Positions 39,180 through 46,618 of a DNA stretch of 62,298 bases are shown here, one piece after another. Numbering within the stretch: position 1 is the stretch's first letter; every line of letters starts with the position of its first letter. Source of the DNA: an uncultured Alphaproteobacteria bacterium (GTDB taxonomy: Bacteria > Pseudomonadota > Alphaproteobacteria > UBA8366 > JADFVY01); contig CAMYKU010000039.1 of assembly GCA_947259105.1 (NCBI GenBank), positions 1-62,298 on the forward strand, in the 5' to 3' direction. The translations under genes were made by a program, and so were the position numbers. The notes below the pieces were generated by a model. It worked only from the letters and a program-made list of their open reading frames with translations. It ran no database searches and was not told the DNA's origin.

Positions 39180-41603
39180 ATGACCGGCACGGCCCCGAAC
39201 CGGCGGTCACGCCGCCGGCGCGTCCTGCGCCGGGTGGCGGCGATCCTCCTGGTATCCGCCGGCGCGGCGATCGCGGCGCTTTCGTTCTGGGCCTGGCGGA
39301 CCCTGCCGCAGACCGGCGGCGAGAGGGTCGTTGCGGGCCTGTCCACGCCGGTCGAAATCTGGCGCGACCGTTACGGTGTGCCGCACATCTTCGCGGACTC
39401 GCTTCCGGACGCCTGGTTCGCGCTGGGTTACGTGCATGCCCAGGACCGGATGTGGCAGATGGAGTTCACGCGGCGACTCGGCGCCGGGCGGCTGGCCGAA
39501 GTGATGGGCGAGCGCGCCCTCGACGCCGACCGCTTCTTCCGCACGCTGGGCCTCTACCGCCTGGCGGAGGCGCAGTCCGGGTCGCTGTCGCCGCAAGCCC
39601 GCGGCGCGCTCGAATCCTATGCCTCCGGGATCAACGCCTGGCTTGACCACCGCGCCGCCGCCCTGCCCCCGGAATTCGCGCTGCTCGGATACGAACCCGA
39701 ACCCTGGCGCGTCGCCGACAGCCTCGTGTGGGGGCGGCTGCTGGCCTACCAGCTCTCGACCAACTGGACCACCGAGTTGCTGCGGGCACGCCTTGCCCTG
39801 CGGCTGCCGAAGGCGCTGCTCGTCGAACTGTGGCCGGCCGGGCCGCCGGATGCCCCGGTGACGATCGGCGCGCCGGAGCAGGCGGCCGCGGCCGGAATCG
39901 ACGGGCTTTTCGACCGCCCCGCGACGACGCCCTTCTGGCTGGATTCGCGGGGTGCGTCCAACGCCTGGGTGATCGGGCCGGACCGCAGTAGGAGCGGCGC
40001 ACCGATCCTGGCCAACGATCCGCATCTCGGGCTGGCGGCGCCAGGCCCGTGGTACCTCGCGCGCCTCGTCACGCCCGGGCTCGAGCTTACCGGCGCAACC
40101 GCGCCCGGCGTGCCGTTCACCGTGCTTGGCCACAACGGGTCGGTGGCGTGGGGCATGACGAGCATGGGCGGCGACACCCAGGACCTGTTCGTCGAGACGA
40201 TCGACCCGGCCGATCCGGCGCGCTATCTGACGCCCGACGGTCCGCGGCCCTTCATCACCCGTAGCGAGACGATCCTGGTCAAGGGGTCGGACCCGGTATC
40301 CCTGCCCGTCCGGGCGACGCGCCACGGTCCCGTGATTTCGGATTTCCTTGCCGGCATGGACGCGGTCGCCGGAATGAACGCGGTGATCGCCCTGGCCTCG
40401 GCGTCCGAGGCGGCCGGGGACGCGACGGCGGAGGCGCTGGCGGCGATGCCGCTGGCCCGCGACGCCGCCTCGTTCGCGGCCGCGGCAGCGGATTTCGAGG
40501 CGCCCGCGCTCAACATATTCTTCGCCGATGCGCAGGGCGCCATCGGGATGGTCGCGCCCGGCCGCATACCCGTGCGGCGGCGGGGCGACGGCAGCCTCCC
40601 CGCCGCCGGCGCCAGTGGACTGCAGGACTGGATCGGGCTGATACCGAAGGACGAGCGCCCCCGGCTCCTGGACCCCGAAACGGGGATCCTCTTCAACGCC
40701 AACAACAGACTCGTGGACGACGGATATCCCTGGTTCATCGCCCGCGACTGGGAAGAGCCGCACCGGGCCCGGCGTATCGCGGAAATCCTCGAGGTGCGCG
40801 CACGGCATTCGGTGGAGGACATGGCGTCGCTCCAGACCGACGTGCTGTCGGATGCGGCGCGCGACCTGCTGCCGGTCATGCTGGAGCAGGCGGGCCGCGT
40901 CGAGGGCGACGCGGCGCGCGCCGTGGAGATGCTGCGGATCTGGGATCTGCGGATGCGGCGGGACCGGCCCGAGCCGCTGATCTACGCGGCGTGGCTGCGG
41001 GAGGCGATGCGCGGCATCGCCGCGGACGAGCTCGGCCCGCACTTCCCGCAGTACTGGCGCAACCGTCCCCGATTCATCCGCGCCGTACTGACGCGCAACC
41101 GGCACTGGTGCGGCGACGCGCAGTCGGGATCGGTGCAGGATTGCGGGCCGGTCCTGCGCCGCGCGCTCGAGCGCGCGCTCGACGGCATCGCATCCCGGCT
41201 GGGTCACGACATCGCGGGCTGGCGGTGGGGAGACCTGCACCGGGCCGCGTTCCGGCACCATGCGCTCGGCGACGTGCCGGTGCTGTCCTGGCTCGCCAAC
41301 CTGTCGATCCCGTCGGACGGCGGCGACCACACGGTCAATGTGGGCGCCGTCGCCGGCGGCGACGCCGCCGCGCCGTTCCGGCACGTCCACGGCGCGGGTT
41401 ACCGGGGCATCTACGATCTGTCGGACCTCGCCGCGAGCCGCTACATGATGCCGCCCGGCCAGTCCGGCAACCCGCTCTCGCCGCACTACCGCGACCTGCT
41501 GGAGCCGTGGCGGGACGGCGCCTATATCCGCATCGCCGGCAGCCGCGAGGAGATCGCCGCCGCCGGTTATGAGCGTCTGGTGCTGACGCCCGCCCAACGT
41601 TAG
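39180..41603 (+). CDS. Penicillin acylase family protein (Ntn-hydrolase)
   Basis: This 807-residue protein has an N-terminal membrane anchor or signal segment (RRVAAILLVSAGAAIAALSF). An alpha-chain region begins at VEIWRDRYGVPHIFADS. The autocleavage site is before Ser in RGASNAWVIGP, followed by the beta-chain GAPILANDPHLGLAAPG. The family includes penicillin G, cephalosporin and AHL acylases. Length and fold fit AHL or amide acylases of the cell envelope, but the acyl substrate cannot be read. It ends one base before the threonine dehydratase start. Confidence 0.92.
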   Translation: MTGTAPNRRSRRRRVLRRVAAILLVSAGAAIAALSFWAWRTLPQTGGERVVAGLSTPVEIWRDRYGVPHIFADSLPDAWFALGYVHAQDRMWQMEFTRRLGAGRLAEVMGERALDADRFFRTLGLYRLAEAQSGSLSPQARGALESYASGINAWLDHRAAALPPEFALLGYEPEPWRVADSLVWGRLLAYQLSTNWTTELLRARLALRLPKALLVELWPAGPPDAPVTIGAPEQAAAAGIDGLFDRPATTPFWLDSRGASNAWVIGPDRSRSGAPILANDPHLGLAAPGPWYLARLVTPGLELTGATAPGVPFTVLGHNGSVAWGMTSMGGDTQDLFVETIDPADPARYLTPDGPRPFITRSETILVKGSDPVSLPVRATRHGPVISDFLAGMDAVAGMNAVIALASASEAAGDATAEALAAMPLARDAASFAAAAADFEAPALNIFFADAQGAIGMVAPGRIPVRRRGDGSLPAAGASGLQDWIGLIPKDERPRLLDPETGILFNANNRLVDDGYPWFIARDWEEPHRARRIAEILEVRARHSVEDMASLQTDVLSDAARDLLPVMLEQAGRVEGDAARAVEMLRIWDLRMRRDRPEPLIYAAWLREAMRGIAADELGPHFPQYWRNRPRFIRAVLTRNRHWCGDAQSGSVQDCGPVLRRALERALDGIASRLGHDIAGWRWGDLHRAAFRHHALGDVPVLSWLANLSIPSDGGDHTVNVGAVAGGDAAAPFRHVHGAGYRGIYDLSDLAASRYMMPPGQSGNPLSPHYRDLLEPWRDGAYIRIAGSREEIAAAGYERLVLTPAQR

Positions 41604-41604
41604 C

Positions 41605-42840
41605 ATGCCCGCCGACATGACCGTCACCATCGATGACATCCGTGCCACGGCGGAGCGCCTTGCGGGCCAGATCGTCGCCACGCCGACCGTGAGGTCGGCG
41701 GCACTGTCCGACCGCAACGGGGTGGAGGTATATCTCAAGCTCGAGTCCCTGCAGCGTACCGGATCGTTCAAGGACCGCGGCGCGCTGGCCAAGCTGCTGA
41801 CTCTCGACGGCGCGCAGGCTGCGGCGGGCGTCATCGCGGTGTCCGCGGGAAACCATGCGCAGGGTGTCGCATACCACGCGGAACGGCTGGGCATCCGCGC
41901 GACCGTCGTGATGCCGAACGGAACACCGTTCAACAAGATCCGCCGCACCGAGGCGTTCGGCGCACGGGTGGTGCTGCACGGCGACGACGTCGGCGCGGCC
42001 GCGCCCTATGCCCACGAGATGGCGGCATCGCAGGGCCTGACATTCATCCATCCCTTCGACGATGCGGCGATCGTCGCGGGACAGGGAACGGTGGCGCTCG
42101 AAATGCTGGCGGCGCAGCCGGACCTGGACGTGCTGATCGTGCCGGTGGGCGGCGGCGGCCTGATCTCGGGCGTCGCCGTCGCGGCCAAGGCCGTCAACCC
42201 GGCGATCGAGGTCGTCGGGGTCGAGGCGGCGATGTATCCCTCTGCCCGCGCGGCGCTGTCGGGCGGACCCCCGGCGACGGGCGGCCATACCCTGGCCGAG
42301 GGCATCGCGGTCAAGAGGCCCGGCGCGCTGAATCTCGAGATCATCCGCGCCCATGTCGACGACATCGTGCTGGTTGACGAGCCGTCGCTGGAGGCCGCGG
42401 TCGTGGCGATGATGGAGAGCGCAAAGGTGATGGCGGAGGGCGCCGGCGCGGCCCCGCTTGCGGCGCTCGACTCCGCCGGCGACCGCTTCGCTAAGCGCAG
42501 GGTCGGGCTGATCGTATCCGGCGCGAATATCGATTCGCGGCTGCTTGCCGCGCTGCTGATGCGTGGCCTCGCACGCGCGGGCCGCCTTGCGCGGCTGCGA
42601 ATTCTGATTCCCGACGAGCCCGGATACCTGGCCAGGGTGGCAACCGAGATCAGCGCCAGCGGGGCCAATATCGTGGAGATCTATCACCAGCGCATGTTCC
42701 ACGACATACCGGCCAAGGAAACCCAACTCGACGTGGTCGTCGAAACCCGGGACGAAGATCATATAAGGCAAGTAGTCGGGCGGCTGACCGACGCGGGATT
42801 CGAGGTCGGGCAGTTGCGCGACACGGCGCGGCAGGCGTAG
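41605..42840 (+). CDS. Threonine dehydratase with C-terminal ACT domain
   Basis: This PLP enzyme deaminates threonine (or serine) to 2-oxobutyrate (pyruvate). The PLP lysine is in LQRTGSFKDRGAL, the glycine loop is VPVGGGGLISGVAVA, and AVSAGNHAQGVAYHA binds substrate. A single ACT domain (RLRILIPDEPGYLARVATEI) ends the 411 residues, so this is the catabolic-like form rather than the two-ACT biosynthetic IlvA. MPADMT offers a second start four codons in. It is directly coupled to the acylase gene. Confidence 0.93.
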   Translation: MPADMTVTIDDIRATAERLAGQIVATPTVRSAALSDRNGVEVYLKLESLQRTGSFKDRGALAKLLTLDGAQAAAGVIAVSAGNHAQGVAYHAERLGIRATVVMPNGTPFNKIRRTEAFGARVVLHGDDVGAAAPYAHEMAASQGLTFIHPFDDAAIVAGQGTVALEMLAAQPDLDVLIVPVGGGGLISGVAVAAKAVNPAIEVVGVEAAMYPSARAALSGGPPATGGHTLAEGIAVKRPGALNLEIIRAHVDDIVLVDEPSLEAAVVAMMESAKVMAEGAGAAPLAALDSAGDRFAKRRVGLIVSGANIDSRLLAALLMRGLARAGRLARLRILIPDEPGYLARVATEISASGANIVEIYHQRMFHDIPAKETQLDVVVETRDEDHIRQVVGRLTDAGFEVGQLRDTARQA

Positions 42841-42931
42841 ACCGCCGCGGCCGGAATGTTGGCGCAATCGCCGCAAAAGCTTGCGCGGACAGCGATGCGA
42901 CCCAAGATATAACTGGGTGCGACAGCAACAT

Positions 42932-43435
42932 ATGGGGGCAGATGTGGCGCCGGAATCGCTGCCGGACCAGCCGACAGGACCGTTTTCGTGGGCCGAGCCG
43001 CCCGATCACCTGAGCCGGCCGGAACTGTTCGACGGCGTTATTCTCAGACGCGTTTTCGCGTACCTGATCGACGTGGCGATCTTGCTCGGCGTGACGGGAT
43101 TCTTGTGGGTGCTGGTGGTGCTGACGCTGGGTATGCTGGCCGCGCTCGCCGCGATCCTGACACCGCTCATCCCGCTCGCCTACCACACGCTTCTGATCGG
43201 CGGCCCCGATTCGGCGACCATCGGGATGCGCATGACGGGCGTCCATGTGCGCCGCCTGGACGGCGGCGCTCCCGACTATCTGCAGGCCGGGCTGCTGACC
43301 CTGCTGTTCTACGCCAGCATGGCCCTGACCGGCCTACTTCTGATCGTTGCGTTCTTCAACGAACGCGGCCGCTGCCTTCACGACTACCTGTCGGGAACGG
43401 TCATCGTGGTGAACGCCGGCGGGCAAGCGGTCTGA
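42932..43435 (+). CDS. RDD-family membrane protein
   Basis: The core begins GVILRRVFAYLIDVAILLGV (RDD motif with Arg, Asp and the TM helix). Three to four hydrophobic segments follow, with TIGMRMTGVHVRRLDG and the C-terminal ERGRCLHDYLSGTVIV. The start at 42932 (MGADVAPESLPD) has no clear ribosome site; a GTG four codons on has GGGGGCA upstream. It precedes bpt, a conserved alphaproteobacterial pairing. Confidence 0.85.
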   Translation: MGADVAPESLPDQPTGPFSWAEPPDHLSRPELFDGVILRRVFAYLIDVAILLGVTGFLWVLVVLTLGMLAALAAILTPLIPLAYHTLLIGGPDSATIGMRMTGVHVRRLDGGAPDYLQAGLLTLLFYASMALTGLLLIVAFFNERGRCLHDYLSGTVIVVNAGGQAV

Positions 43436-43457
43436 GCACTTATTCCGAAGACATGTT

Positions 43458-43477
43458 GCCAGACGTGCCAGTCTGGC
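43458..43477 (+). promoter_or_regulatory. Small palindrome between RDD gene and bpt
   Basis: GCCAGAC / GTCTGGC, with loop GTGCCA, ends 12 bases before the bpt ATG. It could be an operator or a weak attenuator. No T-run follows. Confidence 0.3.
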
Positions 43478-43489
43478 GATAATCAGTGG

Positions 43490-44224
43490 ATGAGCAACCA
43501 ACGTCGCGCCGATTCGCTGGTCACCGGCATCGTCCTGTTCCGACACTCGACCGCCATGCCGTGTCCCTACCTGCCCGGACGTGTGGAACGGCAGGTCTAC
43601 ACGGAACTGCTGGAGCCGACCGGCCGCGAGGTCTTCCGGCGCCTCTCCGCAGCCGGATTCCGGCGGTCCCACCATATCACCTACCGCCCGGCCTGCCCGG
43701 GCTGCAGCGCGTGCGTGCCCGTGCGCGTGCCCGTGGACCATTTCGAATGGACCCGGTCCTGGCGGCGTATCTGGAACGCCAACGGACCGATGACCGCGGA
43801 GGATGTGGCGCTGACCATCGATGACGAGCAGTACCAGCTGTTCCGGCGCTACGTGCGGTCGCGTCACGACGACGGCGACATGGCCCTGATGAACCGACGT
43901 GACTATGCCTCGATGGTCCTGGCCAGCGCCGTCGATACGACCATTATCGAGTTTCGTGAGGACGGCAGGCTGCACGCCGCCTGCCTTATCGACATCCTGC
44001 CGGACGGCCTGTCCGCCGTATACAGTTTCTTCGATCCCGATCTGCACCGGCGAAGCCCCGGCAGCTACATGGTGCTGTGGCTGATCGAGGAAGCGCGGCG
44101 CCGCGGCCTTGCCTACGTCTATCTCGGCTTCTGGATCGCGGACAGTCCGAAAATGGCCTACAAGAGCCGCTTTCGCCCGCTGGAGGGATTCGGCAGGGAC
44201 GGCTGGAAAATCCTGAGTCCGTAA
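43490..44224 (+). CDS. bpt: Aspartate/glutamate leucyltransferase (arginyltransferase family)
   Basis: Bpt transfers leucine from tRNA to N-terminal Asp/Glu, marking proteins for ClpAP (N-end rule). The 244 residues contain the family's cysteine and basic motifs: CPYLPGRVERQVYTEL, RRSHHITYRPACPGCSACVP, SFFDPDLHRRSPGSYMVLW and YLGFWIADSPKMAYKSRFRP. It follows the RDD gene. Confidence 0.95.
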   Translation: MSNQRRADSLVTGIVLFRHSTAMPCPYLPGRVERQVYTELLEPTGREVFRRLSAAGFRRSHHITYRPACPGCSACVPVRVPVDHFEWTRSWRRIWNANGPMTAEDVALTIDDEQYQLFRRYVRSRHDDGDMALMNRRDYASMVLASAVDTTIIEFREDGRLHAACLIDILPDGLSAVYSFFDPDLHRRSPGSYMVLWLIEEARRRGLAYVYLGFWIADSPKMAYKSRFRPLEGFGRDGWKILSP

Positions 44225-44535
44225 CATGACCGCCGGCGCGCCGATCCCGTATTCGCCGCGCCGGGCGACGGAAATCCCCCAGCATGTAGACAAAGGCGGT
44301 TCACGCGGATAATAATCTTGGCGCTGCCGGTATGCCGGCGTGCAAAAACGAAAACAAACATCTGCTGCAGGGACAGACACGTTTATTCGTTAATTCAACC
44401 AATCGCTCAAGCGGCGGGCTCCGTGGACCGAACAGGCCCGCAGAGTTCCCAGTTGCCCGCACCATCGGCAACGGGGGGCGGGCCGCCTTCGAAAGAGCGA
44501 CAACAAGACAACTTAAAGACAGCAAGGAGGTACAC
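44225..44535. other. Intergenic region upstream of the TRAP operon
   Basis: This 311-base region contains a small hairpin GCCGG-TATG-CCGGC at 44326-44339, an AT-rich stretch around 44280-44400, and the AAGGAGG of dctP at its end. It must carry the TRAP promoter, but no reliable promoter or operator was identified. Confidence 0.5.
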
Positions 44536-45537
44536 ATGGATCGGCGTTCATTCATAACCAAGGCAGGCATTGCCGCCGGCGTCGCCGCGGCGTCCACCAC
44601 GCTCGCCACCCCCGCCATCTCGCAGGGCCGCAAGGAAATGGTCATCGTATCGAGCTGGCCGCGCGATTTCCCCGGCCTCGGCGTCAGCGCGCAGCGGCTC
44701 GCGCAGCGCATCACCAACCTGACCGACGGCAGGATCACCACCAAGTACTTCGCGTCCGGCGAGCGCGTCGGCGGCTTCGACGTGTTCGACGAAGTGGCGT
44801 CGGGCAACGCGCAGGCCTACAACTCGGCCGACTACTACTGGAAGGGCAAGCACCCGGCCTGGGCCTTCTTCACCTCGGTGCCGTTCGGCCTGACCTACAC
44901 CGAGCAGAGCGCGTGGATCAATCATCTCGGCGGCCAGGCGCTATGGGACGAACTGGCCGCGAGCTTCAGCCTGAAGGCGCTGCCCTGCGGCAACACCGGC
45001 GTGCAGATGGGCGGCTGGTTCAACAAGGAAATCGAATCGGCCGATGACCTGAAGGGCCTGAAGATGCGTATCCCGGGCCTCGGCGGCGACGTCATCGCCA
45101 AGGTCGGCGGCTCACCGGTCTCGCTGCCGGGCAGCCAGATCTACGAAAACCTGGTTTCCGGCGCCATCGACGCGACCGAGTGGGTCGGCCCGTACAACGA
45201 CTACTTCCTGAAATTCTACGAGGCCGCCAAGTATTACTATTATCCCGGCATGCACGAGCCGGGCGGCTTCCTGTCCTTCGGCATGAACCAGAAGTGGTGG
45301 GCCGCACTGACCAAGACCGAGCAGCTGACCATCGAGGCCGCGTGCCAGATGGAATGCGAGATCGCGATGTCGGAGAACAACGCCAACAATGCGACCTATC
45401 TGAACAAGCTGATCACCGAGCATGGCGTCAAGCTGCGCGAGTTCAACGACGACGTCTATGACAGCTTCGGCGAGGCCGCCGAGCAGGTCATGGAAGAGAC
45501 CCGCGCGCACAGCGCGCTTGCCGGATCGCAACGATAG
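44536..45537 (+). CDS. TRAP transporter substrate-binding protein, TakP-like, with short C-terminus
   Basis: A perfect AAGGAGG site precedes a Tat signal (MDRRSFITKAGIAAG). The 333 residues match the TakP (alpha-keto acid) group: NTGVQMGGWFNKEIESADDL, GLKMRIPGLGGDV, GAIDATEWVGPYNDYF and AKYYYYPGMHEPGG. The specificity Arg is in LKMRIPG, pointing to a carboxylate ligand. Relatives run about 45 residues further after the AEQVMEETRAHSAL helix, and here the ORF ends GSQR at TAG, next to a large hairpin. It is the first gene of the P-Q-M operon. Confidence 0.9.
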   Translation: MDRRSFITKAGIAAGVAAASTTLATPAISQGRKEMVIVSSWPRDFPGLGVSAQRLAQRITNLTDGRITTKYFASGERVGGFDVFDEVASGNAQAYNSADYYWKGKHPAWAFFTSVPFGLTYTEQSAWINHLGGQALWDELAASFSLKALPCGNTGVQMGGWFNKEIESADDLKGLKMRIPGLGGDVIAKVGGSPVSLPGSQIYENLVSGAIDATEWVGPYNDYFLKFYEAAKYYYYPGMHEPGGFLSFGMNQKWWAALTKTEQLTIEAACQMECEIAMSENNANNATYLNKLITEHGVKLREFNDDVYDSFGEAAEQVMEETRAHSALAGSQR

Positions 45538-45571
45538 ATCGTGGGACGGAGTCCGGCTCCGTCCCACGATC
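45537..45571 (+). repeat. Perfect 15-bp stem-loop between dctP and dctQ
   Basis: GATCGTGGGACGGAG pairs perfectly with CTCCGTCCCACGATC across the loop TCCGG. It starts at the last base of the dctP stop codon and lies 17 bases before the dctQ ATG. There is no T-run. Such hairpins can stabilise the upstream mRNA, so that the binding protein is made in excess over the permeases. Confidence 0.8.
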
Positions 45572-45588
45572 GTCAAGGCCGCAGCCTT

Positions 45589-46593
45589 ATGTCAGTTTCG
45601 GATACCGGTCGGATCGCCCGTGACTATCACTGGACAGCGTCCGTGCTGGGCTTTCGCTTCGTTGCATGGACGATCGTCGGGACGCTGTTCGCCTATCTGC
45701 TGAATGTCTACCTCACGTTCTGGCGCGAATGGCCGGGCGCCGGCAGCGCATTCGGACCGGACGGCTCCGCGGCGGCGTGGCTGCAGGTGCTGATCTATCT
45801 GCTGTCCATAGCAGTGCCGGCGGTTTTCGTGGTCCGATCCAGGGACCGCACCCTGCGGCAGGACAATGAGACGATTTCGGCGATCGCCGCCTATATCGCG
45901 AGGTTCGCGTTCTGGGTGGTGTTTCTGGTCGGCCTCGCCGACGCGCTGATATCGTTCCTGCGGGTCGAGGAACTGCTGGAGTTCTTCGTCGGCGCCGACA
46001 TCACCACGCAGCTTGGCCGCAGCCAGTTTCGCGCGCCCTATGTGCATTTCCCGCTGATCCTGGCCTCGCTGATCCTCGCCGCGGTCACGCGCACGCTGGG
46101 CTTCACGTGGCTGGCGCTGCTGGTCGTGGTGGCCGAGCTGCAGATCGTCGTCTCCCGCTTCGTATTTTCCTACGAGCAGGCCTTCATGGGCGACATGGTC
46201 CGCTTCTGGTATGGCGGGCTGTTCCTGTTCTCCAGCGCCTATACCCTGGTCGAGGAAGGCCATGTCCGGGTCGACGTGCTCTATTCGGGCTTTACCGACC
46301 GGACCAAGGGCCTGGTCAATGCGGTGGGCGCGATGCTGCTGGGACTGCCGCTGTGCTGGGTCATCCTCGTCGTCGGGCTGGGCCAGTCGACGGCCATCAT
46401 CACCAGCCCGATCCTGCGGCTCGAGGTCTCGCAATCGGGTTTCGGCATGTACGTCAAGTACCTGCTGGCCGGCTACCTGGCCGTTTTCGCCGTGACCATG
46501 GCGATCCAGTTCGCCGCCTATCTGCTGGAAGGCGTCGCCGATTTCCGCGGCGATCCTGGCGGGCGAGAGCAAGAGCCGGACGTGACGCAATAG
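45589..46593 (+). CDS. TRAP transporter small permease, long form
   Basis: This 334-residue protein is much longer than the usual DctQ of about 170-220 residues. The classical four-helix region is the C-terminal half (FVFSYEQAFMGDMVRFWYGG, EEGHVRVDVLYSGFTDR). The N-terminal half adds several TM helices (FVAWTIVGTLFAYLLNVYLT, VLIYLLSIAVPAVFVV, FAFWVVFLVGLADALISF). Such long forms are seen with TakP-type systems. It is followed 25 bases later by the large permease. Confidence 0.88.
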   Translation: MSVSDTGRIARDYHWTASVLGFRFVAWTIVGTLFAYLLNVYLTFWREWPGAGSAFGPDGSAAAWLQVLIYLLSIAVPAVFVVRSRDRTLRQDNETISAIAAYIARFAFWVVFLVGLADALISFLRVEELLEFFVGADITTQLGRSQFRAPYVHFPLILASLILAAVTRTLGFTWLALLVVVAELQIVVSRFVFSYEQAFMGDMVRFWYGGLFLFSSAYTLVEEGHVRVDVLYSGFTDRTKGLVNAVGAMLLGLPLCWVILVVGLGQSTAIITSPILRLEVSQSGFGMYVKYLLAGYLAVFAVTMAIQFAAYLLEGVADFRGDPGGREQEPDVTQ

Positions 46594-46618
46594 AGCCGGA
46601 AGAGACGAAGACACCACC

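Noticed and set aside
39207..41948. A 913-codon minus-strand frame opposite the acylase
   Set aside because: Shadow of the Ntn-hydrolase gene, which has its autocleavage motif and signal segment on the plus strand.
44332..44535. N-terminal extension of the TRAP binding protein from an upstream ATG
   Set aside because: The perfect AAGGAGG and the Tat signal both fix the start at 44536.
45537..45571. Rho-independent terminator after dctP
   Set aside because: No U-tract follows, and dctQ begins 17 bases later, so it more likely modulates than ends the transcript.
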